From: Chimaeribacter coloradensis
GTDB taxonomy: Bacteria; Pseudomonadota; Gammaproteobacteria; Enterobacterales; Enterobacteriaceae
Direction of reading: 5' to 3'
NCBI RefSeq assembly: GCF_002858715.1
Contig: NZ_PJZH01000006.1
Location: 62,001-126,000, forward strand
Length of the DNA: 64,000 nt
The notes beneath the pieces are model-generated. The model was not told the DNA's origin. It searched no databases and saw only the letters and a program-made list of their open reading frames with translations. Shown here piece by piece: positions 32,158 through 41,932 of the stretch (positions are counted from its first letter, which is position 1; each line of letters starts with the position of its first letter). Position numbers and translations under genes: made by a program.

Positions 32158-34038
32158 TCAGAGCCGGACATTGCCGCTGTCGGTGCCGCCGGGGTTGTCC
32201 AGTGCCTCCTGGTCCCCGGCACCGGCGGCCACGGAGATGGTGTGCGAGGCGCAGATCACGGAGAGGTGGCTCAGCCCCTGCGGCATGTTGCCACAGCATT
32301 TCTGTTTGCGGACGCTGTACATCTCGCTCATGATCCCGGCGTTTTTCCCCTGGGAGAGCGTCTCCAGCACCACGCGCATCGCGCTTTCCCCCTCCTCCTG
32401 CCGTCCCAGCGCGGCCAGCGCTTCCGCCATCCAGAGCGCACAGGCGATAAAGGTGTTCTCCTCTTTGTCCACGCCGGTGTAGCGGTAGATCATCTTATGA
32501 TCGGTGCCCAGCTCCTCCCGCAGCAGATCCAGCGTGCTCAGCATCCGCGCTTCGGAGACCGCTTTGCCGTACTGGTGCATCAGCGCCACGGAGGCATCCA
32601 GCCGCGGGGTGCCGGGCCAGATGGTGTAGGCCTGACGATCCTCAGACCAGCAGTGGGTCTCGATCCAGTCACGGATGCGGTCGCGCTCGCGCTCCCAGCG
32701 TTGCAGCCAGGTGGGTTCGATATAGCCGCCTTTCGCCAGGTTTACTGCCTGGTTCAGGGCGACCCAGCAGGCCATTTTCGACTGGGTGTAGTGCTGCAGC
32801 TCCGGCAGCTCCCAGATCCCCGAATCCTTCTGCATCCAGCTGTCTGCGCAGCGGTTCGCCAGGTGCCCCAGCAGCCGCGAGGTGTGCAGGTCCAGCACGT
32901 GGCCCGCTTCGGTGAAGCGCGCGGCAGTGTCCAGCACATCGCCGTAGTTGCAGAGCTGGAGCTGGCCGGCCGCGTTGTTGCCGAGGCGCACCGGCTGCGC
33001 GCCCCGGTAGCCCTGCACCGGCACGTAGGTCTCTTCCGGCACCGGCGTGCCGTCCAGCCGGAAGCAGGTGCGCAGCTCGCCGCCGTTGGCTTTCAGCGCC
33101 GCCGCCAGCCAGGAGAAGGCCGCCTTACAATCCTCCAGCGCACCGAGGTAGATAAAGGATTTGATGATCATGCAGGAGTCACGTACCCAGGCGTAGCGGT
33201 AGTCGTAGTTCTTGTCATTGCCTTCACCCTCGGGCAGCGCCATGGTCGCGGCGGCCGCCAGCGCGCCGGTCGGGGAATACCAGAGGAATTTCAGCGCCAG
33301 CGCGGAGCGCAGCACCTCATCCCGGTATTTGCCCTCGTAACATAACCCGTGTGACCAGCTCCGCCAGGCCAGGTCGCTGGTCTCGATGCGCTCATCAATC
33401 CGCTCCAGGCAGGGCACCGCCAGCGGCTCATCCTCGGTGACCAGCAGCGCTGCCAGATAGCGTTCGCCCGCGTCAACCGTAAAGGTGGCGGTGACCCCCT
33501 GATCGTCACAGGCGGCCTGATCGTTGATGGCGTCCGAGGTGCGCAGCATCAGCAGCAGCGATCCGACATTCCAGACCGTGCCCTGCACGGTGTCGTGCTT
33601 CCACGGCCTGCGGCTCTCGGCCGCCGTGCCGATTTTCAGCCGCAGGGTCATCGCCACCTGCCCCTCCAGCCCTTCAATGCGGCGCGCCAGCTCATTCCAC
33701 GGCAGCGGCCCTGCCAGCGTGCTGTTGACCGACTCGGTGATTTTCACCCGCCCGCCCGCCGTCTCATATAGCGTCTCCAGCACGTTGCTGTTCTCGCGGT
33801 AGTGCCGCGTCATACGGTAAGGCGCTTCCGGCAGCAGCTGGAAATAGCCGCCCTGCCCGGCGTCCAGCAGCCGGTCGAACAGTGGCGGTGAGTCCAGCCC
33901 CGGCACGCACCACCAGTCTACGGAGCCGTCCGGCGCCAGCAGCGCCACCGTCCGCCCTTCGCCGAGGGCGGTATAGTCCCCCAGGTCGCAGAACCCTTCA
34001 CCGTCCCTGAATACCTCCGTACCGTGATACTTCGTCAT
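32158..34038 (-). CDS. glycoside hydrolase family 15 protein (glucoamylase/trehalase-like)
   Basis: 626 residues from ATG 34038 (AAGGATC upstream). An N-terminal beta-sandwich (YTALGEGRTVALLAPDGSVDWWCVP) is followed by the (alpha/alpha)6 barrel with YDYRYAWVRDSCMIIKSFIYLG, a likely acid Glu in SGIWELPE and the base region ISEMYS...GNMPQGLSHLSVI. It has no signal peptide, so it acts in the cytoplasm. Bacterial members hydrolyse malto-oligosaccharides or trehalose. It is divergent from a GlgX-type debranching enzyme, which points to joint glucan or trehalose turnover. Confidence 0.92.
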   Translation of the reverse strand: MTKYHGTEVFRDGEGFCDLGDYTALGEGRTVALLAPDGSVDWWCVPGLDSPPLFDRLLDAGQGGYFQLLPEAPYRMTRHYRENSNVLETLYETAGGRVKITESVNSTLAGPLPWNELARRIEGLEGQVAMTLRLKIGTAAESRRPWKHDTVQGTVWNVGSLLLMLRTSDAINDQAACDDQGVTATFTVDAGERYLAALLVTEDEPLAVPCLERIDERIETSDLAWRSWSHGLCYEGKYRDEVLRSALALKFLWYSPTGALAAAATMALPEGEGNDKNYDYRYAWVRDSCMIIKSFIYLGALEDCKAAFSWLAAALKANGGELRTCFRLDGTPVPEETYVPVQGYRGAQPVRLGNNAAGQLQLCNYGDVLDTAARFTEAGHVLDLHTSRLLGHLANRCADSWMQKDSGIWELPELQHYTQSKMACWVALNQAVNLAKGGYIEPTWLQRWERERDRIRDWIETHCWSEDRQAYTIWPGTPRLDASVALMHQYGKAVSEARMLSTLDLLREELGTDHKMIYRYTGVDKEENTFIACALWMAEALAALGRQEEGESAMRVVLETLSQGKNAGIMSEMYSVRKQKCCGNMPQGLSHLSVICASHTISVAAGAGDQEALDNPGGTDSGNVRL

Positions 34039-34393
34039 AGGTAGATCCTTATAAGTTAAGTGAAATTCTGCTTTCCGGATGGTTCTCTCCCCTCTCACAC
34101 CCGTGCCGCCCTTTACGCCCCGCCCCTGCCGGGCAGCCCCCCGCCGGTGGCGGTGTAAAAATGCGACGCTGTCAGCCCGTCACATCATTTATTTCCCCAT
34201 GGTCTATGATTGTTCTTTGGACGCTGCATCCCAACGTAGAATCAACCACTTGCCAGTCTCCTTTCATCATAGTCAAGGATTGATTTCACCGAAATCGAAT
34301 GCCGCGAATTGCTGTTGTGCGTACATGCTGTAAACCATGAACTTATAAATGATGTAGTGCGTAGTAATCCGTCTATTTGAAAACGAGGGAAGA
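34039..34393. other. divergent intergenic region between the GH15 and glgX-type genes
   Basis: About 355 bases, with an AT-rich half next to the glgX-type start. It must hold both promoters, but I cannot single out convincing -35/-10 pairs. There is no further gene. Confidence 0.5.
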
Positions 34394-36469
34394 ATGTCAA
34401 ACGATAAGCCTTTTGAAATCACTTCAGGGTCTGGCTACCAGCTTGGGGCCACTTTTGATGGCGAGGGCGTGAATTTTGCGCTTTTCTCGGCATGCGCCGA
34501 ACGTGTTGAACTTTGCCTTTACGATTCAAGCGGCAAGGAGGAGATCGCCAGGCTGGATCTGCCGGAATATACCCACGAAGTCTGGCACGGCTATGTGCCG
34601 GGCCTGAAACCGGGGGCGCTTTACGGTTACCGCGTCCACGGCCCCTATGACCCGGAGAACGGCCACCGGTTTAACCCCAACAAGCTGCTGATCGACCCTT
34701 ACGCGCGTGAACTGGCCGGGGATATTGAGTGGAATGAAGCACACTTTGCTTATGATTTGTTACATGAAGACAAAGATCTGACCTTCGATACCCGCGACAG
34801 CGCCCCCTTTACGCCGAAGTGCCGGGTGGTCGACCCGGCCGATAACGACTGGGACGACCCGAACCGCCCCAGCATCGCCTGGTCAGACGCGGTGGTCTAT
34901 GAGACCCACGTCAAAGGCTTTACGCAGCTCAACTCTGCCGTGCCGACCACCCTGCGCGGCACCTATGAGGGCATGGGCCACCCCGCCACGGTGGACTACA
35001 TCAAAAACCTCGGCATCACCTCAGTGGAGCTGCTGCCGGTGCACTGGTTCCCCGATGACCAGCACCTGCTCGACAAGGGGCTGAAAAACTTCTGGGGCTA
35101 TAACAGCCTCGGCTTCTTCGCCCCGGCCTCACGCTATTACGGGCCGAACGGCATCCAGGGGTTCCGCGACATGGTGCGGGCGTTCCACGACGCGGGGATC
35201 GAGGTGATCCTCGACGTGGTCTATAACCACACGGCAGAGGGCAACGAACTCGGCCCGACCCTCTCCTTCAAAGGCATCGACAACTTCTCCTACTACCGCA
35301 CGCTGCCCGACCAGCACCGCTACTACATCAACGACACCGGCACCGGGAATACGGTGAACACCTCGCACCCGCGGGTGTTGCAGATGATCATGGATTCACT
35401 GCGCTACTGGGCGGAGTCGATGCACATCGACGGGTTCCGGTTCGATCTCGGCACCATCCTCGGCCGCGAGCCGGAGGGCTTCGACCAGCGCAGCGGCTTC
35501 TTTGACGCCATGATGCAGGACCCGGTGCTCTCGAAGCTGAAGCTGATCGGCGAACCCTGGGACATCGGCCCCGGCGGCTACCAGGTGGGCGGCTTCCCGC
35601 CGGGCTGGGCGGAGTGGAACGACAAATACCGCGACACGGTGCGTGAGTACTGGAAAGGCGACAACGTCTCCTCCGATTTCGCCGCCCGCCTGCTCGGCTC
35701 CGGCGATCTCTACGACCAGCGCGGCCGCCGCCCGTGGGCCAGCGTCAACTTCATCACCGCCCATGACGGCTTCACGCTGAACGACCTGGTCTCCTACAAC
35801 GAAAAACACAACGAAGACAACGGCGAGGACAACAACGACGGCCACAACGACAACCGCTCCTACAACTACGGCGCGGAAGGCCCGACAGAGGATGAAGGCA
35901 TCAACGCGGTGCGCGAGCGCCAGAAGCGCAACTTCCTCGCCACGCTGCTCTTCTCCCACGGCACGCCGATGCTGCTGGCCGGTGACGAGTTCGGCCGCAG
36001 CCAGATGGGCAACAACAACGGCTACTGCCAGGACAGCGAGATCTCCTGGGTTCACTGGGACGACCTGCCGGAGAGCGCCCATGCGCTGCGCGAGTTCACC
36101 CGTCAGCTGATTGCGCTGCGCAAAACGCAGCCGCTGCTGCGCCGTGAAAGCTGGCGCGACGGCATGGAGATCAAGTGGTTCAATGCGGGCGGCGGCTTCC
36201 AGACGCCCGAGCAGTGGGATGAGGGCACCACGCTCGGGGTCTACATCGGCCGCGCCGACCTTCAGCCGCAAGAGGGCCTCTGGCACGATGTGCTGATGCT
36301 GATCAACCCGTTTGAAGGCAACGTGCCGTTCCGCATCCCGCAGTTCGGCGAGGGCGGCTGGGTGCTGGAGCTGACCACCTCCGACACCCCGCAACAGGGG
36401 CTGGTCATCACCCAGGAGAAGGACTTCGAACTGGAAGGGCGCAGCATTGCGCTGTTCAGAAGGCCGTAA
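34394..36469 (+). CDS. glgX: GlgX-type glycogen/amylopectin debranching enzyme (GH13, CBM48)
   Basis: 691 residues. A CBM48 N-terminal domain (about 10-100) precedes a GH13 barrel with nucleophile Asp351 in IDGFRFDLG, acid/base Glu387 in IGEPWDIG and Asp458 in TAHDGF. The Asn/Asp-rich insertion at about residues 474-495 (EDNGEDNNDGHNDN) is unusual in density. The enzyme cleaves alpha-1,6 branches of limit dextrins in the cytoplasm. There are no glg genes beside it; its partner is the divergent GH15 gene, so it may be a second GlgX/TreX rather than the glg-operon enzyme. Confidence 0.9.
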   Translation: MSNDKPFEITSGSGYQLGATFDGEGVNFALFSACAERVELCLYDSSGKEEIARLDLPEYTHEVWHGYVPGLKPGALYGYRVHGPYDPENGHRFNPNKLLIDPYARELAGDIEWNEAHFAYDLLHEDKDLTFDTRDSAPFTPKCRVVDPADNDWDDPNRPSIAWSDAVVYETHVKGFTQLNSAVPTTLRGTYEGMGHPATVDYIKNLGITSVELLPVHWFPDDQHLLDKGLKNFWGYNSLGFFAPASRYYGPNGIQGFRDMVRAFHDAGIEVILDVVYNHTAEGNELGPTLSFKGIDNFSYYRTLPDQHRYYINDTGTGNTVNTSHPRVLQMIMDSLRYWAESMHIDGFRFDLGTILGREPEGFDQRSGFFDAMMQDPVLSKLKLIGEPWDIGPGGYQVGGFPPGWAEWNDKYRDTVREYWKGDNVSSDFAARLLGSGDLYDQRGRRPWASVNFITAHDGFTLNDLVSYNEKHNEDNGEDNNDGHNDNRSYNYGAEGPTEDEGINAVRERQKRNFLATLLFSHGTPMLLAGDEFGRSQMGNNNGYCQDSEISWVHWDDLPESAHALREFTRQLIALRKTQPLLRRESWRDGMEIKWFNAGGGFQTPEQWDEGTTLGVYIGRADLQPQEGLWHDVLMLINPFEGNVPFRIPQFGEGGWVLELTTSDTPQQGLVITQEKDFELEGRSIALFRRP

Positions 36470-36480
36470 GGGAACGTGAC

Positions 36481-36501
36481 ACAGGGGGCGCTGCCCCCTG
36501 T
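36481..36501 (+). terminator. intrinsic terminator of the glgX-type gene
   Basis: ACAGGGGGC, GCT loop, GCCCCCTGT followed by TATTTT, 11 bases after the stop. Confidence 0.75.
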
Positions 36502-36676
36502 TATTTTCACCGGGTAAGGATGTTCAGACCATAAGGTTCCTATTAATTTGCTTATATTTATTTAATACGCAATGTAAAATAAAAATGCCTTTTATCACCT
36601 CCCTTTTTCAGTATAATTCCCGTGAACACATATCTATTACCCACCTATTTAGTTGGGTTTTCTGCAAGGATCAGCA

Positions 36677-37384
36677 ATGACCAACCTGATAAAAAAAGCG
36701 GCCAGGGTGGCGGGCTTTGTGCTGTGCATGGCGTATAGTTTCGCATTAGGGAAATATGCCGTTTTCCCCTATGAATATATTTATGAGCTGAAGCATACCT
36801 ATTTTACCCGCGACCAGGTACAGACTGAGCGTAACCCGATGTATTTATATAAACGCGCGATGCACCGCACCTTTCCCGGCAAGGGGGATGTGGTGATGGT
36901 CGGGGACAGCCTGACAGATAACGCGCGCTGGGAGGATATGTTCCCCGATGCAAAAATCGTTAACCGCGGTATTGCCGGTGATGACACCACGGGCGTACTG
37001 GCGCGCATCGACACCCTGATCGCCACCGGGGCGAAAAAAGCCTTTATTATGCTCGGCACCAATGATATTGACCGCGGAATGAGTGCAGAAGGCATTGTGA
37101 ATAATATCGGGAATATTGCCGGCCAGCTCAATGAAGCCGGTATGGAGATTATCATCGAGTCAACGCTGCGTTCAGGCAAACGCTACCACCAGAAAAACAG
37201 CATGATTAATGAAATTAACCGCCAGTTAGCGATATTGTGCAAAGCACGCAACTATCACTACGTTGACATTAATCAGGCCCTGGCCGCCTCAGGATTACTT
37301 AACCCGGAATATTCCCTGGATGACACCCATATTAACCATAAAGGCTATGCAGCCTGGCGTCAGGAAATAGCCGGTTTCTTCTGA
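36677..37384 (+). CDS. SGNH/GDSL-family hydrolase
   Basis: 235 residues from ATG 36677 (AAGGATCAGCA upstream). An N-terminal hydrophobic segment (residues 8-25) is a signal anchor. The SGNH blocks are intact: Ser78 in VGDSLTDN, Gly in RGIAGDD, Asn in LGTNDID, and Asp-His in DDTHINHKGY. Enzymes of this type are esterases or acyl/acetyl hydrolases acting on lipids or glycans; here probably at the periplasmic face. Lower GC than its neighbours. Single gene. Confidence 0.9.
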   Translation: MTNLIKKAARVAGFVLCMAYSFALGKYAVFPYEYIYELKHTYFTRDQVQTERNPMYLYKRAMHRTFPGKGDVVMVGDSLTDNARWEDMFPDAKIVNRGIAGDDTTGVLARIDTLIATGAKKAFIMLGTNDIDRGMSAEGIVNNIGNIAGQLNEAGMEIIIESTLRSGKRYHQKNSMINEINRQLAILCKARNYHYVDINQALAASGLLNPEYSLDDTHINHKGYAAWRQEIAGFF

Positions 37385-37427
37385 GATAAGAGAATCCGGC
37401 GGCGGGAAGGAGGGCATAGTGCGCGGC

Positions 37428-38378
37428 TCAGAAGGCCGTAAACGCCCCTGAGTCAGGCAAGCGGGAGCAGGCGGCTTTCAGCATGTCGATAAACTCGCGC
37501 AGCCCCTGCGGGATCTGCCGGTGGCCGGGGTAGTAGAGGTGCAGCGCCGGCCCGATGGGTGCCCAGTCGGGCAGCACCACGGTTAACGCCCCCCGCCGGA
37601 CGTACTCCGCCACCCGCTGCTCCAGGCAATACATTATCCCGGCATCCGCCAGTGCCAGCTCAATGCCCAGCGTGGTCTCATTGACGCAGATCTGCCCCGG
37701 CACATCGATGGCGCGGCGATCGTCGCCTTGCTGAAACTCCCAGCGGTAAATGGTGCCCTGCCCGGTTCTGATCTGAATGCAGGCGTGCGTTTTCAGATCC
37801 TCCGGCATCACCGGCCGCGGTTTGCGGTACAGGTAACGCGGGGAGGCCACCGCTACCCAGCGCAGATCCGGCCCCAGCCGCACGGCGACGAAATCCTCAG
37901 GCACCGTTCCACCAAACCGGATTCCGGCATCAAACCCGGCCGACACGATGTCGACCATTTTGTCATCCACCGCGATTTCGACCTCCACGTCGGGATAGGC
38001 AGCCAGAAAATCAGGCAGTACGCGGGCCAGCAGCAGCCGGGCACCGTCACACAGCGCGTTAATCCGCAGGCGGCCTGCCGGGCGGCCCCGGTAGTGGTTT
38101 AACGCCTCCAACGCCTCCCCAATCTCATTGAAGCCGACCTCCAGACGCAGCGCGAGGCCCGCACCGGCCTCCGTCGGCGCGACGGTGCGGCTGGTGCGGT
38201 TGAGCAGCCGCACACCCAGGCGCGTCTCCAGGTTACGGATGGCGTGGCTGAGGGCCGAGGTCGTGATGCCCAGCTCAACGGCCGCCAGGGTAAAACTGCG
38301 CAGGCGTTCGACGGTGCGGAAGGCATTGAGGTCAGCCAGATCTTTTCGGGTGAGTCTGGCGATGGGTCTGGCTGGCAT
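37428..38378 (-). CDS. LysR family transcriptional regulator
   Basis: 316 residues, with N-terminal wHTH (LRSFTLAAVELGITTSALSHAIRNLETRLG) at about residues 24-60 and the effector domain after residue 100. The central part (VEIAVDDKMVDIVSAGFDAGIRFGGTVPEDFVAVRLG) is of the CrgA/DsdC-like LysR group that often regulates a neighbouring oxidoreductase. The SDR gene upstream on the same strand is the nearest candidate target. Confidence 0.92.
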   Translation of the reverse strand: MPARPIARLTRKDLADLNAFRTVERLRSFTLAAVELGITTSALSHAIRNLETRLGVRLLNRTSRTVAPTEAGAGLALRLEVGFNEIGEALEALNHYRGRPAGRLRINALCDGARLLLARVLPDFLAAYPDVEVEIAVDDKMVDIVSAGFDAGIRFGGTVPEDFVAVRLGPDLRWVAVASPRYLYRKPRPVMPEDLKTHACIQIRTGQGTIYRWEFQQGDDRRAIDVPGQICVNETTLGIELALADAGIMYCLEQRVAEYVRRGALTVVLPDWAPIGPALHLYYPGHRQIPQGLREFIDMLKAACSRLPDSGAFTAF

Positions 38379-38527
38379 AAAAGGGTCTCATGAGGGTTGG
38401 AAAGCGGCAGTGAAGGGCAAAAATGCATGATGTAGTGCGGTGTAACCCGCTGTTTTAGTGCAGTTCACCGCCGCTGTCCACGGTTTTTACCCGGCGCGCC
38501 GGTGCGCCGGGCAACGCGTCAGGGTTA

Positions 38528-39331
38528 TCAGGAAGATTTTTTCGTGGCAGAACCGGGCTCAGAGATAATCCGGTGGCGCTGGGCTTTTTGCGACTCACCC
38601 TGCATACGGTTAAGAATGTCGCCTTCCCATTCTGCCTCGTCATCGCCGTAGACATACTCATGGCCGCTCATCAGGGCATACCAGGCACGCTCCGCCACCT
38701 CAGCCGGGTTGGTTTTCTGCTTCGCCCCGACCGTGGTGTCGGCCTGCCCGGCATTTTTGAAGAAATTGGTTTCCGTGGCCCCCGGCATCAACAGGGTCAT
38801 CTTCAGCCCGGTGCCTTTCAGCTCATTGCGGATAGCCCAGAAAAAGGAGTTCACAAAGGCTTTGGTGGCACCGTAAATCGCCTCAAACGGGATCGGCGCA
38901 GTGCCGGACACCGACGAGGTCATCAGCACCTGCCCCTCACCGCGGGCGATCATATCCGGCAGGAAGAGTTTTGACAGATGCACATACGCATCGACATTCA
39001 GGCGGATTAACTGCAGCTCTTTCGCCAGTTCAGTACCGCCGATAAAACGGCCGCCCAGCCCCTGCCCGGCGTTAATGATCAGGGCATCGATCACCAGGCC
39101 CGCGTCATCGACCCGTTTTTTCAGGCGTTCAATCTCATCGTAGTGGCTTAAATCCGCCGGGAAGGCGTGAACCTGGCCGCCATAACGGCGCAATTCCTCA
39201 CAGGCGTGTTCGAGTTTTTCCGGGTTTCTGGCTACCGCGACCACATCGTAATGGTTCTTTGCAAACATCTTGGCAATTTCAAACCCGATGCCGTTTGACG
39301 CCCCGGTAATAAAAGCAAGTTTTTGGCTCAT
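38528..39331 (-). CDS. SDR family oxidoreductase
   Basis: 267 residues. TGASNGIG at residues 9-16, a short INAGQG in place of NNAG, and the catalytic Tyr/Lys in YGATKAF. SFFWAIRNELKGTGLKMTLLMPGATETNFF fits the SDR group related to YohF/DltE. The C-terminal 15 residues are Ser/Lys-rich and could be an extension. Substrate unknown. Confidence 0.9.
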   Translation of the reverse strand: MSQKLAFITGASNGIGFEIAKMFAKNHYDVVAVARNPEKLEHACEELRRYGGQVHAFPADLSHYDEIERLKKRVDDAGLVIDALIINAGQGLGGRFIGGTELAKELQLIRLNVDAYVHLSKLFLPDMIARGEGQVLMTSSVSGTAPIPFEAIYGATKAFVNSFFWAIRNELKGTGLKMTLLMPGATETNFFKNAGQADTTVGAKQKTNPAEVAERAWYALMSGHEYVYGDDEAEWEGDILNRMQGESQKAQRHRIISEPGSATKKSS

Positions 39332-39690
39332 GCGTTCTCTCTCTTTTTGGAAAATAAATAAGCTGTTTTAACGATAGCAGCCATTTCAGCGCCACCGCGC
39401 AAAGGAGAACGCCCAGCAAGGCTATTTTGGCAAAAAATCTAAAAATATGACATTAATTCAATCAGTTAAAAATCATTACTTAAATTCAATAGAGTGTTGA
39501 ATATAATACAACACTGACTGTCTGCTGATATTCATCATAATCACGCCGTCGCCGGGAACAGTCGGCACGGCATAATCTTTTACCGCCCCTGTTTTTGCAG
39601 GTGACGTGGTTAATCTACAACCAGCCCCCTATTTTTTCGGGATTTTAAACGTTCTTGCCTGCTCCCGCCTTACCTCTTGAATATCTGCCT
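39332..39690. other. AT-rich intergenic stretch
   Basis: About 360 bases, AT-rich, with no gene. It contains one small dyad, AGTGTTG / CAACACT (39493-39499 and 39509-39515), around an AT-rich centre. It marks the border of the accessory spot. Confidence 0.5.
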
Positions 39691-40311
39691 TCACACCGCA
39701 TGAAGTGAGAAAGCGATCGCTTTTACGATAATCCTCTTTTCCTGCCCTCTCCAGGTGAGACAGGCCTCTGCAATCTCTTTTATCTCAGAAAATACCGGCT
39801 GGTATTGTTTTCCTGAGTCACCAAAATACTCTTTTTCATTGACTGCCGTAGTAAGCCAGTCAAGCCGCGTTTCAAAAAATTCATTTGGCGAAATTTTGTA
39901 ATGCTGCGTCCAGACCAAATAAACCCATCCTTCCAAAGGATATGTTGCATCAAGTGTTTTAGAGAGTTTTTTACACAAACTATATATAGAAGAACCAAAT
40001 TTAGATTTAGAAACCGGGTAGATGACCTTTACTTCAATATGTTTCTCAATAACCGGCGCATCCGTTTCACCGGAGGAATAGAGCGTTAAATCACGTTTTT
40101 CATCTTCATTATAGAGAAAGACCTCGCCGCCCGAGAGAGACTGCAACCCCTTTTCCCCGGTGTTAATAATGTGGCAAATCTCCGTGCATAACCATAGCTC
40201 ACAGGCCGAGTAATTAAAGCGCGGGAAGTAATGGTCTGAATGACGGTTTAATGTGTCAGAAGAAGAATTAAACAGAGAAAAGGGGGTATTCACATCGTGT
40301 AAGTCGATCAT
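39691..40311 (-). CDS. hypothetical protein, accessory
   Basis: 206 residues, soluble, with no signal or membrane segment. It begins MIDLHDVNTPFSLFN and contains FNYSACELWLCTEIC and a C-terminal QEKRIIVKAIAFSLHAV. AT-rich codon use unlike the flanking genes suggests recent acquisition. No family recognised. It could be an immunity or effector-associated protein, but nothing in the sequence shows this. Confidence 0.6.
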   Translation of the reverse strand: MIDLHDVNTPFSLFNSSSDTLNRHSDHYFPRFNYSACELWLCTEICHIINTGEKGLQSLSGGEVFLYNEDEKRDLTLYSSGETDAPVIEKHIEVKVIYPVSKSKFGSSIYSLCKKLSKTLDATYPLEGWVYLVWTQHYKISPNEFFETRLDWLTTAVNEKEYFGDSGKQYQPVFSEIKEIAEACLTWRGQEKRIIVKAIAFSLHAV

Positions 40312-40482
40312 CTCTATCCTTGCTGTATAAAATCAATACGCTTTGTCGCGGCGCTGCAGGCGTGCAGATAAAATGCGGTGCGGGTATCGTGAGCGCCACG
40401 ACAGAATGGGCCAAGGGTTATCGGCAGATGTTGATGATTATTTAGGGCTTCGATGAAAACTTCAAAAAACGGCTATCACGCG

Positions 40483-40770
40483 CTATTTACCTGCCAGGGC
40501 ATTAATAATATGCGCGTGTTTCTTTTGGGTTTTGGCTTTGGTTTGTTCAAAGGTGAGCCTTTTAACGCTTTTTGCTGTAATGCGATCCCGCATTAATTCC
40601 TTTTCTCCCGCTGTTTCACCATGTTCTTGTTTAATCGCGGAAACTGCGGCTGCCCGTAACACCAGATCCGGTTTGCCCGGCTGGGTAAGGGTGACAGCGT
40701 TGCCTTGCCTTAATAAATCCAGTACCTCAGCCAGTTCATCACGCAGTCTGGTCTCTCTCACGGTTATCAT
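40483..40770 (-). CDS. orphan Phd/YefM-like antitoxin candidate
   Basis: 95 residues from ATG 40770, which follows AAGGAGGTGCGCG. The first 40 residues (MITVRETRLRDELAEVLDLL, then GNAVTLTQPGKPDLVL) show the Phd-type DNA-binding pattern: a beta strand, a helix, and a strand with a Gly-x-Pro turn. The rest is Lys-rich and disordered-looking, as in antitoxin tails. No toxin gene is adjacent: downstream is 170 bases without an ORF, then the unknown gene. It could act on a distant toxin or be a solitary regulator. Confidence 0.6.
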   Translation of the reverse strand: MITVRETRLRDELAEVLDLLRQGNAVTLTQPGKPDLVLRAAAVSAIKQEHGETAGEKELMRDRITAKSVKRLTFEQTKAKTQKKHAHIINALAGK

Positions 40771-40840
40771 CGCGCACCTCCTTTCAGCATTTACTTTTCT
40801 GCCCGCCAACCCTTATCAGGTCAGCAGGCATCTAAGCAAA

Positions 40841-41827
40841 TTACCAGCGCTGATGCACCCAGGGGGCGATCTGCGTCTGGTAGATGTCGCGCAGGGCGGC
40901 GAGGGTTTCGTCATCCAGCGCCGGTAGGGTGCTGGCGCGGGCGTTGGTGGCGGCCTGCTGGGCGTTTTTGGCCCCGGGGATTACCACCGTTACCGCCTGC
41001 TCCATCAGGATCCAGCGCAGGGCGAACTCAGCCATGCTCGCGTCTCCCGGGACATAGCGGCGGATCGCCTCTACCGCCTCCAGCGCCACCTCAAAGGGTA
41101 CGCCGGAGAAGGTTTCGCCTTTATCAAAGGCTTCGCCGTTGCGGTTAAAGGCGCGGTGATCGTCTGCGGAGAAGGCCGTGTCGGCGCGCATTTTGCCGGT
41201 GAGCAGGCCGGACGCCAGCGGCACCCGGGCGATGATGCTGACCTTGCGTTTTTGCGCTTCGCGGAAGAACAGCGCCGCCGGGCGCTGCCGGAACAGGTTG
41301 TAGATGATCTGCACCGAAGAGACGTTAGGGTACTCAATCGCCTTCAGCCCCTCTTCGATCTTCTCCACCGAAACGCCATAGGCGCGGATTTTCCCGGCGG
41401 CGACCATCTCATCCAGGATGCCGAACACCTCCGGCTGGTAGTAGACCTCGGTAGGCGGGCAGTGAAGCTGCACCAGATCCAGCGTCTCCCGCTGCAAATT
41501 CTCCCGTGAGCGATCCACAAAGGCGTTGAGGTTCTGCGCGTTATAGCCGCTGGCTACATGCGGGCTGAGCCGCCGCCCCGCTTTGGTGGCGATAAACGGG
41601 CTGGCATCCCCGCGTTCGCGCAGCACCTCGGCGATGATTTTCTCTGAGCGGCCATCGCCATACACATCCGCGGTGTCGATAAAGGTGATACCGGCGTCCA
41701 GCGCGGCATGCAGCGCCTGTTTCGCATCCGCGTGGGAGACTTCCCCCCAGGTGCCGCCTATCGCCCAGGCCCCGAAGCCCACTTCTGACACACTGCGTGC
41801 GGTTTTGCCGAATTCTCTCTGTTTCAA
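40841..41827 (-). CDS. aldo/keto reductase
   Basis: 328 residues, an AKR barrel: GFGAWAIGGTWGEVSHADAKQALHAALDAGITFIDTADVYGDGRSE carries the catalytic Asp-Tyr region. The Lys lies in SPFIATKAGRR, the His equivalent in VQLHCPP, and the NADPH-binding end in AVTVVIPGAKNAQQA. It reduces carbonyls with NADPH. Related to the YccK/PdxI-like AKR groups; substrate unknown. Single gene. Confidence 0.92.
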   Translation of the reverse strand: MKQREFGKTARSVSEVGFGAWAIGGTWGEVSHADAKQALHAALDAGITFIDTADVYGDGRSEKIIAEVLRERGDASPFIATKAGRRLSPHVASGYNAQNLNAFVDRSRENLQRETLDLVQLHCPPTEVYYQPEVFGILDEMVAAGKIRAYGVSVEKIEEGLKAIEYPNVSSVQIIYNLFRQRPAALFFREAQKRKVSIIARVPLASGLLTGKMRADTAFSADDHRAFNRNGEAFDKGETFSGVPFEVALEAVEAIRRYVPGDASMAEFALRWILMEQAVTVVIPGAKNAQQAATNARASTLPALDDETLAALRDIYQTQIAPWVHQRW

Positions 41828-41932
41828 CGGTTATTCTCCCGATCACTGGCCGCTACCCGGCCCGGTGTTATGCCTCTGCGCGGGGCGTCTGTTTTTCGCC
41901 CCTATCACACCATAGCGGATTACGGCGCGATG

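Noticed and set aside
32242-33345. 367-codon open frame on the plus strand
   Set aside because: Antisense shadow of the GH15 gene; no recognisable domain or start signal.
35396-36394. 332-codon minus frame opposite the glgX-type gene
   Set aside because: Val/Ala-rich antisense of the conserved GH13 coding sequence; no support.
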